12,925 nucleotides of DNA from Planctomycetota bacterium. GTDB lineage: Bacteria > Planctomycetota > Planctomycetia > Pirellulales > Lacipirellulaceae. The notes beneath the pieces were generated by a model, which did not search any database, had not been told where the DNA came from, and was given only the letters and a program-made list of their open reading frames with translations. Positions within the stretch are counted from its first letter, which is position 1. Every line of letters begins with the position of its first letter. Both the position numbers and the translations under genes were made by a program. Of this stretch, positions 7,509-12,925 are shown piece after piece. The stretch spans positions 1 to 12,925 of the forward strand of contig JAJDEE010000367.1 of assembly GCA_029259975.1 (NCBI GenBank), in the 5' to 3' direction.

Positions 7509-7646
7509 TAGTTCCAAAAACAAGGGAAGAACACTAATCTGCACTAATCTGCACTAATCGTATTAGCGAAGAATTAGTGCCGATTAGTGTTCCAAATTAC
7601 AGCTTCTGGTCTTTTTTTCCATAGAATTTGGAACTACTGAAGCTGT
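7509..7646. repeat. structured repeat element with terminal inverted repeats and pseudoknot geometry
   Basis: TAGTTCCAAA (7509-7518) is the exact reverse complement of TTTGGAACTA (7627-7636), bounding a 128-bp unit that contains the long stem at 7529-7592. A second copy of the left sequence, GTTCCAAATT (7589-7598), pairs perfectly with AATTTGGAAC (7625-7634). The loop of that stem holds ACAGCTTC (7599-7606), which pairs with GAAGCTGT (7639-7646), giving an H-type pseudoknot arrangement. A T run lies at 7612-7618. There is no open frame. It could be a MITE-like or REP-like intergenic element, or a 3' processing or termination structure for the sulfite reductase transcript. No clear target-site duplication is seen. 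Confidence 0.6.
7529..7592. repeat. 10-bp tandem repeat folding into a 20-position stem
   Basis: CACTAATCTG is repeated 2.8 times from 7532 to 7560. The opposite arm (7571-7592) carries the same unit inverted, TTAGTGCCGA then TTAGTGTTCC. Positions 7529-7548 pair with 7573-7592 with a single T/C mismatch. Inside the loop CTAAT (7554-7558) and ATTAG (7562-7566) form a smaller hairpin. The nearest T run begins 20 bases after the stem, so it is not a textbook terminator. Confidence 0.75.
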
Positions 7647-7734
7647 TATTTACACCCACAATCGCGGGGGGTGGCTCACCCTCATGCGGGGGCCAACTCT
7701 ACACGAAAAAAATCGGCTGACAAAGAGGGAAATG

Positions 7735-7995
7735 ATGGATTGGATTTTTGAGCGAACGATCGAACTAGCCGCTTGGGTGGCTTTTGTCCTGTGCATCATT
7801 TTCTTCTGCGACGCGATCATGATGCTGTGGCAGTGGAGTCAAAACCTGGGCGGAGACGGTGTCAATCCTGTGAATCCCGCCGGTTTTCTCGGCCAAAGCT
7901 GTCTGGCGGCGACCAAGTTTGTTGGGTCTGCTCTTGCCTTGGGCGTATTGGCTTGCATCGATCGCTATGTGTTTGATTTGCCAGAAGGTGTTTGA
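7735..7995 (+). CDS. small two-helix membrane protein of unknown function
   Basis: 86 residues from the ATG at 7735; the adjacent ATG at 7732 is equally close to the GAGGG ribosome site, and an upstream ATG at 7684 lacks one. The protein starts with an amphipathic MDWIFERTIE, followed by a hydrophobic helix (about 9-31), an Asn/Gly/Pro loop (34-50, GGDGVNPVNP) and a second helix (about 55-76), then a short charged end. Both ends should face the same side of the inner membrane. I do not recognise the family. The last residues EGV and the stop codon are created by an exact 19-bp duplication; without it the protein would end LPEES. Nothing nearby suggests a role. Confidence 0.7.
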   Translation: MDWIFERTIELAAWVAFVLCIIFFCDAIMMLWQWSQNLGGDGVNPVNPAGFLGQSCLAATKFVGSALALGVLACIDRYVFDLPEGV

Positions 7996-8006
7996 TTTGC
8001 CAGAAG
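7969..8006 (+). repeat. exact 19-bp tandem duplication across a stop codon
   Basis: GTGTTTGATTTGCCAGAAG is present twice head to tail (7969-7987 and 7988-8006) with no mismatch. The second copy brings TGA into frame at 7993-7995. With one copy removed, the frame would read on to gaa tca tag. The perfect identity suggests a recent event. Confidence 0.9.
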
Positions 8007-8422
8007 AATCATAGTGTTTCCTTCCGCTTCGCCCCTGCAACGACTCATCCCTCGACCAGACGGCGTATCTCCCGGCGGCGCGTAATTCTTCGGCGTTGAT
8101 GATCGGCCAACAGGTAACAGGCGCGAGCCGTTCGGTCTCGCCATCAAGCCAAGTGTGTGCGTCGATTTAGTTGCGAAATATCCGCTAGCAAACACACGTC
8201 GCTCAACGCGTGTTGCAACCAAGTTTGTCCAGTTCGCTGGATACCGTTTGTTAGCTGATTCCAGCTCATTGCCCGACCCATATGCCTATAGCTCTTTTGG
8301 GGTGGACCCTTCTTTACCTTGCTTTTCACACGAGATGGGTTCACTAATTTCAATACGTAACGGTCGCGATTACGCAACTGCGAGAATGCTCTACGCGTCT
8401 GCGAGATTCAGGCGGCTTTTTT
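8007..8422. other. intergenic region with one compact hairpin
   Basis: No gene is convincing here. A 114-codon plus frame (8155-8499) runs through the promoter of the two-component system and shows no protein-like pattern. At 8120-8142 GGC, GAG and CC pair with GG, CTC and GCC around a GTTC loop with small bulges, a GC-rich hairpin of the type scattered between planctomycete genes. AACACACG and CGCGTGTT (about 8190-8214) form a second, imperfect inverted repeat. Confidence 0.35.
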
Positions 8423-8443
8423 TGTCAGAATCATTTTCTGACA
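8423..8443. promoter_or_regulatory. perfect palindrome, candidate operator
   Basis: TGTCAGAA (8423-8430) and TTCTGACA (8436-8443) are exact reverse complements with a 5-bp spacer. The right arm overlaps the proposed -35 box of the histidine kinase promoter. Arm length and spacing suit a dimeric regulator, possibly the response regulator encoded downstream. It has no T tract on its 3' side on either strand, so it is not a terminator. Confidence 0.5.
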
Positions 8444-8466
8444 TCGAGGAATCACAAGATTATGCT
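8438..8466 (+). promoter_or_regulatory. promoter of the two-component system
   Basis: CTGACA (8438-8443, five of six against the -35 consensus) is followed by exactly 17 bp and TATGCT (8461-8466, four of six against the -10). Transcription would begin near 8473, about 105 bases before the kinase start. A repressor on the overlapping palindrome would block the -35 box. Confidence 0.45.
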
Positions 8467-8509
8467 TGTTTCCGTTCGCTGGTAATGCGAGAATTATAGG
8501 TAGGCAGGT

Positions 8510-8575
8510 ATGGGGAGGATGCCGCGTAAGACACGCTGGCTGAAGCGTAGCGTTTCGCACTTTTTCAGTATGTAG
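8510..8575 (+). CDS. possible 21-codon leader ORF coupled to the kinase gene
   Basis: A small frame opens at ATG 8510, with AGGTAGG ending five bases upstream, and ends at TAG 8573-8575, two bases before the kinase ATG. The product is strongly basic (six Arg/Lys in the first eleven residues) and ends SHFFSM. An in-frame ATG at 8519 follows GGGGAGG too closely to be the better start. The kinase ATG has no ribosome site of its own, so translation of this frame followed by re-initiation would explain its expression. It is in a different frame from the kinase. It could be chance. Confidence 0.35.
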   Translation: MGRMPRKTRWLKRSVSHFFSM

Positions 8576-8577
8576 AA

Positions 8578-9840
8578 ATGCTTGCTCAGTATAGTTCCCA
8601 GAAGGACATACCCTTGCACTCAGAACAGGAAGAACTTGATCCACGCGGTTACAGCAGCGTCGGCGCTACGGGCAGCAGCTCTGACCTACTGGCCGCTGAG
8701 ACCGCAGGACATCTTCAATTGTTGATTAAGCTGCTTGATACGATCAGCGATCGAATCTTTCTAAAGGATACATTGGGGCGGATTACTTTTGTCAACGAAG
8801 CGTTTTTGAGCGCCTACGACTTAAAAAGCTCTGAAATATTAGGTAAACAGGCCGAGGACGTTTTGCCTGCTGAGATTGCCTCGACTTGCAAGCAAATTGA
8901 CTCTTCAGTTTTCGAGCGAGGAGAAACAGTTTGCCTCGAAACTCATTGGAAAGACAGCGATTCGGGCACACGCCAATGGTCGGAAACCCACAAATTCCCC
9001 ATGAGAGATTCGGCCGGTAACATTACAGGAATTGTTGGCATTAGCCGCGACATAACGGCGCGGCGTAAAGCGGAGGAGGAACTGAAGCGTAGTGAGTCGT
9101 TGCTGCTTCATGCAGCCAGACTTTCCTCATTGGGCGAGTTAGCTGCAGGGATGGCCCACGAAGTCAATCAGCCTTTGTTTTCAATTTTGAACTATGCCAA
9201 GGCAATCGAGAACAAATTACAGGACGGCGAGTCACTAGACGTTGAAGCGATTCGCAAGTGGATCCGACAGATTAATCGCGAGGCAGTACGTGGAGGAGAA
9301 ATTACCCGTCGCCTTAAATCCTTCATCAAGCCCGCCGATGCGCAACGCAAATCTTCTGCGACGAACCGAGTCGTCCGTTCGTCGATTAACCGAGTCATAC
9401 TTGACTCGGTTGATTTCATGGCGATGGAGGCGCGTGATGCAGACGCGTCAATTGAGACAGAGCTTACCGAAGGTTTACCCGATTTATCCATCGATCAAAT
9501 TCAAATTCAACAAGTCCTAGTAAATTTACTGAAGAACGCTATCGAAGCGTGTAACGAACATACCGCAGCAACTCTTTTATCGACCGCTCCTCGCATCTTA
9601 GTTTCGAGTAAGTTGTCGGCGGCAGGGATCGAAGTTGCCGTAGCGGACAACGGTCCAGGCGTTTCAGTCGCAGACGACGTTAATATTTTAGATCCGTTTC
9701 AGACGACCAAGCATGAGGGCATCGGCCTAGGCTTGGCGATTAGCAATACTATTATCAAAGGCCATCAAGGACAATTAACTTATCACCCCAACGATTGGAG
9801 TGGTGTTACTTTTCATTTCACGCTGCCCATTACAAGCTAA
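8578..9840 (+). CDS. cytoplasmic PAS-domain sensor histidine kinase (FixL/HPK4-like)
   Basis: 420 residues. A low-complexity N-terminus (1-40) leads to one PAS domain (about 45-165): DRIFLKDTLGRITFVNEAF opens it and GIVGISRDITARRKAEEEL closes it into a helical linker. The HisKA dimerisation helix has the phospho-acceptor H194 in GMAHEVNQPL, the wording of the HPK4 group (FixL, DctB). The ATPase domain has the N box (N316 and N320 in VNLLKNAIEA), the G1 box DNGPG (357-361), the F box DPFQTTK and the G2 box GIGLGL (381-386). No signal peptide or membrane helix is present, so it senses an internal signal, through the PAS pocket or a partner. Whether the PAS binds haem cannot be judged. The ATG has no Shine-Dalgarno (see 8510-8575). 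The partner regulator starts 13 bp after the stop. Confidence 0.9.
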   Translation: MLAQYSSQKDIPLHSEQEELDPRGYSSVGATGSSSDLLAAETAGHLQLLIKLLDTISDRIFLKDTLGRITFVNEAFLSAYDLKSSEILGKQAEDVLPAEIASTCKQIDSSVFERGETVCLETHWKDSDSGTRQWSETHKFPMRDSAGNITGIVGISRDITARRKAEEELKRSESLLLHAARLSSLGELAAGMAHEVNQPLFSILNYAKAIENKLQDGESLDVEAIRKWIRQINREAVRGGEITRRLKSFIKPADAQRKSSATNRVVRSSINRVILDSVDFMAMEARDADASIETELTEGLPDLSIDQIQIQQVLVNLLKNAIEACNEHTAATLLSTAPRILVSSKLSAAGIEVAVADNGPGVSVADDVNILDPFQTTKHEGIGLGLAISNTIIKGHQGQLTYHPNDWSGVTFHFTLPITS

Positions 9841-9853
9841 GAGTAAAAGAAAA

Positions 9854-10474
9854 ATGAATTCGAATCTTTCCACGGTATTTGTTATTGACGATGAAGAACA
9901 ATCACGCGAATCAGTCTGTGCTTTGGTTCAATCCATGAATTTTCAGGCAAAGGCTTTTGACTCGGGAGAAAAATTCCTTCAACAATATGAAGGCGACGCG
10001 GGTTGCGTCGTGACTGACTATCGGATGACGGGCATGAACGGATTGGAGTTGCAAAAAAAATTAACCGAGCAAGGGCATGATGTCCCGGTCATTATCGTAA
10101 CGGCTCACGCGCGCACGCCGGTGACGGTCCAAGCGATTCGAAATGGAGCCGTAACCATGCTGGATAAGCCCTACAGCGAAGACGACCTGTGGAGCGCTAT
10201 TCGAGAGGGACTTACGATCGACGACCAGCTTCGAAATAAAAAGCAAGATCGAGCCGAAATTACAGCCCGTATAGAAAGCTTGAACGAAAAAGAGAAGCAG
10301 GTGCTGGAGCTGATCGTTGCAGGGCAGCCCAACAAAGCCATGGCGAACAAACTTGACGTCAGCTTGCGCACAATCGAGAATCGACGTCGCACGGTCTTCT
10401 CCAAACTGGGTACCCAAACGGTCGCCGAGCTGGTCGCCCTGGTCCTGGAACAGCGTGCTGCACTCGCGAATTAG
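9854..10474 (+). CDS. FixJ/NarL-type response regulator
   Basis: 206 residues from the ATG at 9854, 13 bp after the kinase stop; an upstream in-frame GTG inside the kinase gene is less likely. The receiver domain (5-120) has the acidic pair D12-D13, phospho-acceptor D55 in VTDYRMTGMNG, switch T83 in VTAHA and K105 in LDKPY. A linker with a charged helix leads to a LuxR/GerE helix-turn-helix (about 143-200): LNEKEKQVLELIVAGQPNKA, then SLRTIENRRRTVFSKLG. It is therefore a DNA-binding transcription regulator phosphorylated by the kinase at 8578. Its targets are unknown; self-regulation through the palindrome at 8423 is a reasonable guess. The ribosome site is only A-rich (AAAAGAAAA), so coupling with the kinase is likely. 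Confidence 0.92.
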   Translation: MNSNLSTVFVIDDEEQSRESVCALVQSMNFQAKAFDSGEKFLQQYEGDAGCVVTDYRMTGMNGLELQKKLTEQGHDVPVIIVTAHARTPVTVQAIRNGAVTMLDKPYSEDDLWSAIREGLTIDDQLRNKKQDRAEITARIESLNEKEKQVLELIVAGQPNKAMANKLDVSLRTIENRRRTVFSKLGTQTVAELVALVLEQRAALAN

Positions 10475-10801
10475 TAAGACGCGATTAGAAATGGCACGTG
10501 CGTAGTGTCTTTTCTCCAGGATGTGGGTTCCTTAGTGCCAATCCTATGGCACTGAACCTCTAAAAGTAAAGAATCAGGTCTTCCACCGGAGAAAATGCCA
10601 ATCGCTGGGCCATAAGTTTCCGATACTAGACAAGTGGGGATGGGGCGCTTGTTTCCCCCCAATCCATTTTCTATCGACTTTATCGTTCCCGCCAAATATT
10701 ACGGGGCAGTAGGAATTAGAGGCTATCTGCTGTGGCAGCTGGCGGCTGATTCTTCTTTGGCGGGAGCGGTTTTTCTTTCCACTTCGTGATATAGCGACCT
10801 T
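10475..10801. other. 327-bp gap with a strong hairpin
   Basis: No gene is visible on either strand. Apart from the hairpin at 10526-10558, it holds TATAGC (10790-10795), just seven bases before the next ATG. If this is a -10 box, the dehydrogenase mRNA would be almost leaderless, consistent with the lack of a ribosome site, but no -35 box matches. Confidence 0.35.
10526..10558. terminator. hairpin after the response regulator, possible transcript end
   Basis: AGTGCCA (10534-10540) pairs with TGGCACT (10547-10553) around ATCCTA. GGTTC (10526-10530) continues the stem with GAACC (10554-10558) across a 3-base bulge, giving 12 pairs. No T tract follows on either strand, so it would act as an RNA-stabilising end or a factor-dependent terminator rather than an intrinsic one. 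Confidence 0.45.
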
Positions 10802-11719
10802 ATGAGTCAGAGAGTTTCTCCTGAACAGACGCGAATTGGCTGGATTGGTACCGGAGTCATGGGTGCTAGCATGTGTGGGCACCTGCTAGAAGCAGGATTC
10901 CAAACCACCCTTTTTTCTCGAACAAAGACGAAGGCCGAACCCCTGCTTGCACGGGGCGCGACTTGGGCCGACTCGCCGCTAGCTGTGGCGGCAAAGTCGG
11001 ACATCGTTTTCTCGATCGTTGGGTTTCCGGCCGATGTGCGCGAGGTGCTGTTGGGCGAAAATGGCGTTCTAGCTGGCTGTCGAGCTGGTAGCGTGTTGGT
11101 CGACATGACGACTAGCGAGCCTTCGCTGGCGATCGAAATTGCTGCAATTGCCTCCAAGCAAGACGTGACAAGCATCGACGCACCCGTCTCGGGCGGCGAC
11201 GTCGGCGCCAAGAATGGCACACTCTCGATCATGATCGGCGGCGATCAGGCTATCGTCGAAGCGCTGGCACCTTGCTGGGAGGCAATGGGGTCGAATTGGG
11301 TTTGTCAAGGAGGTCCTGGTGCCGGACAACACACCAAGATGGTCAATCAAACGCTTATCGGTGCCGGCATGGTCGGCATCTGCGAAGCGTTACTCTACGG
11401 TTATCGATCAGGACTCGACCTAGAACGAGTAATGCAGTCGATCGCCTCGGGCGCGGCAGGCAGCTGGTCGCTTTCCAATTTGGGGCCGCGCATTATCGAC
11501 GGCAACTTCGACCCCGGATTTTTTGTGGAGCATTTCATCAAAGACATTGGAATTGTCTTGGCCGAAGCGAAGAAGATGAATCTCGCTCTGCCCGGCATGG
11601 CGCTCGCCGAGCAGCTTTATTTAGCGTTGGCTGCACAGGGACACGGTCGCAAGGGGACGCATTCGCTGATACTTGCTTTGGCGCAGCTTTCCGATATCGA
11701 CTGGAAAGCTCGTTCCTAA
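10802..11719 (+). CDS. 3-hydroxyisobutyrate dehydrogenase-family NAD(P)-dependent oxidoreductase
   Basis: 305 residues, the usual family length. The Rossmann fold starts with GWIGTGVMG (13-21). The substrate motif DAPVSGG (126-132) is complete. The catalytic Lys is K179 in GAGQHTKMVNQ, with N183 behind it. The all-helical C-terminal domain (about 175-300) has the family GHG near the end. Enzymes of this group reduce or oxidise small beta-hydroxyacids (3-hydroxyisobutyrate, tartronate semialdehyde, glyoxylate or succinic semialdehyde). The residues after the second strand are SRT (39-41) with no acidic residue, which in related enzymes favours NADP(H). The exact substrate cannot be told from sequence alone, and no pathway partner is adjacent. 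Its stop codon overlaps the stop of the convergent gene at 11716. Confidence 0.88.
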   Translation: MSQRVSPEQTRIGWIGTGVMGASMCGHLLEAGFQTTLFSRTKTKAEPLLARGATWADSPLAVAAKSDIVFSIVGFPADVREVLLGENGVLAGCRAGSVLVDMTTSEPSLAIEIAAIASKQDVTSIDAPVSGGDVGAKNGTLSIMIGGDQAIVEALAPCWEAMGSNWVCQGGPGAGQHTKMVNQTLIGAGMVGICEALLYGYRSGLDLERVMQSIASGAAGSWSLSNLGPRIIDGNFDPGFFVEHFIKDIGIVLAEAKKMNLALPGMALAEQLYLALAAQGHGRKGTHSLILALAQLSDIDWKARS

Positions 11720-12069
11720 TGTCCCTTTGTTCGCGAATCAGCAGCTATGCGAAACGCACTTTCGCTAAGTTGCACCCCTTCCAGTACTTGTTCAAAAATA
11801 AGTTCCGTCTCAGGCCAACCAAAGCAGTCGAGTAATTGGTCGAAAGATTCGGTCGGACAATGACCGTGGAGTTCGACGCGGTGCAGGCGGTCGTCGAAAT
11901 CGAAGAGGTGGCCATCGATCTGCCAGCGGGTAGGGCCAACACCACCTGACCAAATCCACGAGCCGTCAGGCTCGAAGATCATTCGTGGCAAGGCTTGGAG
12001 TGCCTCAGCGGCTTGTTCCCAAGTGCAGGAGTAAGGTTGGCCGAAGAGATTGACGTGAAATTGATACAT
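11716..12069 (-). CDS. conserved-looking hypothetical protein, 117 residues
   Basis: Starts at ATG 12069; the frame is open a little further to a TTG at 12090, but that would extend into the hairpin repeat. It has no signal peptide or membrane helix. The sequence alternates strands and helices: YQFHVNLFGQPY (2-13), a helix WEQAAEALQAL (17-27), a strand pair with MIFEPDGSWIWSG (30-42) and WQIDGHLFDFDDRLHRVELHG (49-69), and a helix FDQLLDCFGWP (76-86). The many Trp and charged residues and the codon pattern suggest a real folded protein. I do not recognise the family. It has no clear ribosome site, and a hairpin ends 17 bases before the start. It lies downstream of ribBA on the same strand (79-bp gap), so it may share that transcript. 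Its TAG overlaps the TAA of the convergent dehydrogenase. Confidence 0.65.
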   Translation of the reverse strand: MYQFHVNLFGQPYSCTWEQAAEALQALPRMIFEPDGSWIWSGGVGPTRWQIDGHLFDFDDRLHRVELHGHCPTESFDQLLDCFGWPETELIFEQVLEGVQLSESAFRIAADSRTKGH

Positions 12070-12086
12070 AAATAAATGTCCGATGA

Positions 12087-12140
12087 CCAAGTCCCAATGA
12101 CAGGGAAGTGAGGAAAATCAGGGGTCATTGGGGGGCTTGG
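12087..12140. repeat. imperfect hairpin repeat between ribBA and the 117-residue gene
   Basis: CCAAGTCCCAATGAC (12087-12101) faces GTCATTGGG (12124-12132), three extra G, and CTTGG (12136-12140): 14 pairs with one bulge. A further ATGACC/GGTCAT pair (12083-12088, 12147-12152) brackets it and touches the ribBA stop codon. CATTGG/CTTGG-type inverted repeats of this wording are, from memory, common between genes in planctomycetes and related phyla. It has no T tract on the minus strand, so a terminator role for ribBA is uncertain. Confidence 0.55.
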
Positions 12141-12148
12141 ATATCCGG

Positions 12149-12925
12149 TCATTCTGGCGGTAGGCGGTGCCCCATTTTGTCGCGCTTCGTCGCTAAATAT
12201 TCAGCATTATGTTCGTTAATTGGCGGCACAATCGGTACTTGGTCGAGGACTTCCAGATCGAAGCCACCATAGATGAAGGCGTCGGTTTTTTTCGGGTTGT
12301 TCGTCAGTAGACGAACTTTCTTCAAGCCGAGGTCTTTGAGCAGCTGGATACCAACGCCGTAGTCACGCGAGTCGGCTTTGAAGCCGAGCGCCACGTTTGC
12401 CTCGACCGTGTCGAGGCCTTCGTCTTGTAGCTTGTACGCCTTAATTTTTTCGACCAGTCCGATGCCTCGGCCTTCTTGCGGCAAATAAACCAACACGCCA
12501 CAGCCTTCGCGGCTAATCATGTCGAGCGCCATATGCAGCTGATCGCCACAATCGCATCGCAGAGATTCTAATAAGTCGCCCGTGAAGCACGACGAATGAA
12601 GTCGGACGAGCGGTGCAGGCACCTTGCTGGGATCGCCAATGACAAAGACGAGTGGCTCTTGCGATTCGTACTTCACGCCGTAAGCGATAATCTTGCCGTC
12701 ACCGTACTTCGTCGGGAGTTTTGCTTCGGCTTGGCGATAAACAAGCTTCTCGCGAACGCGGCGGTGTGCGATCAACTGTTCGATCGAAATAATGTGCAAT
12801 TTGTGTTGGGCGCCCAACTCATGAAGTTCGTCGCGCGTGGCCCGGTCGCCCTTTTCGTCAAGGATTTCGCATAACGCACCCGAGGGTATCAGACCCGCCA
12901 TCTTTGCCAAATCGACGGCCGCTTC
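12149..12925 (-). CDS. ribBA: bifunctional RibBA (DHBP synthase / GTP cyclohydrolase II), 5' end beyond the window
   Basis: 258 residues are visible. They begin with EAAVD, the tail of the RibB HTEA-VDL motif, and continue through the typical RibB end (GALCEILDEKGDRATRDEL and IISIEQLIAHRR), so the missing part should be the rest of 3,4-dihydroxy-2-butanone-4-phosphate synthase. Visible residues 60-258 are a full GTP cyclohydrolase II. Zinc ligands are C113, C124 and C126 in SSCFTGDLLESLRCDC. The catalytic loop QEGRGIGL has R153. DYGVGIQLL and LLTNNPKK (207-213) complete the GTP site. The two activities make both precursors of riboflavin. The visible RibA motifs are intact, unlike degenerate RibBA copies. 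The internal TTG at 12910 is not the start, because the frame continues to the window end. A hairpin and a 117-residue gene follow downstream. Confidence 0.95.
   Translation of the reverse strand, partial: EAAVDLAKMAGLIPSGALCEILDEKGDRATRDELHELGAQHKLHIISIEQLIAHRRVREKLVYRQAEAKLPTKYGDGKIIAYGVKYESQEPLVFVIGDPSKVPAPLVRLHSSCFTGDLLESLRCDCGDQLHMALDMISREGCGVLVYLPQEGRGIGLVEKIKAYKLQDEGLDTVEANVALGFKADSRDYGVGIQLLKDLGLKKVRLLTNNPKKTDAFIYGGFDLEVLDQVPIVPPINEHNAEYLATKRDKMGHRLPPE

Noticed and set aside
7532..7560. Possible CRISPR array
   Set aside because: The unit is 10 bp with no spacers, and it pairs with an inverted copy. There are no cas genes nearby.
8424..8442. Intrinsic terminator after the small membrane protein
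   Set aside because: The T run precedes the stem instead of following it, and the opposite strand has an A run. The overlap with a -35 box fits an operator better.
8155..8499. 114-codon plus-strand frame before the kinase gene
   Set aside because: It has no domain, no ribosome site and no protein-like pattern, and it covers the promoter and palindrome.
8578..9072. Haem-binding oxygen sensor (true FixL)
   Set aside because: The PAS domain is clear, but I cannot identify the proximal haem histidine with confidence, so only FixL-like architecture is claimed.

Overview
The window looks like a housekeeping-to-accessory stretch of a Planctomycetota chromosome, most likely of the Pirellulales type. 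This is inferred from gene content, not from a marker gene. The clues are a zinc-ribbon plus GYF_2 (DUF4339) tail-anchored protein, a secreted Cys-rich protein, short lipoproteins, weak or missing Shine-Dalgarno sequences, moderate GC, large intergenic gaps and many stand-alone hairpins. No rRNA, tRNA, transposase, phage gene or CRISPR array is visible.

Layout, left to right. (1) 77-939: a membrane-anchored zinc-ribbon/GYF_2 protein, followed directly by a 60-residue reading-frame remnant that may be its broken tail or a decayed neighbour. (2) 994-1573, minus strand: a secreted protein with 26 cysteines and a good hairpin terminator. (3) 1574-2152: a non-coding gap. (4) 2153-2746, minus: a small lipoprotein. 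(5) 3103-5349, plus: a JmjC/cupin-type putative 2-oxoglutarate oxygenase, then a CelD/BcsL-type GNAT (FemAB-like) acyltransferase. (6) 5773-7479, plus: ferredoxin-type assimilatory sulfite reductase, with all four siroheme/[4Fe-4S] cysteines present. (7) 7509-7646: a highly structured repeat element with 10-bp tandem units, a 19-bp-pair stem, short terminal inverted repeats and an H-type pseudoknot geometry. (8) 7735-7995, plus: a two-helix membrane protein whose C-terminus was altered by an exact 19-bp tandem duplication. (9) 8423-10474, plus: a promoter with an overlapping palindrome, a possible 21-codon leader ORF, a cytoplasmic PAS histidine kinase and a FixJ/NarL-type response regulator. 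(10) 10802-11719, plus: a 3-hydroxyisobutyrate dehydrogenase-family enzyme. (11) 11716-12069, minus: an unrecognised 117-residue protein whose stop overlaps that of its convergent neighbour. (12) 12087-12140: a hairpin-forming intergenic repeat. (13) 12149-12925, minus: bifunctional RibBA, cut by the window end.

Clear functional links are few. The kinase and regulator form an evident two-component pair. The oxygenase and acyltransferase are adjacent on one strand and may cooperate in modifying a peptide or envelope polymer. The rest looks like independently transcribed genes. The most interesting material is non-coding: the structured element behind the sulfite reductase gene and the control region of the two-component system.
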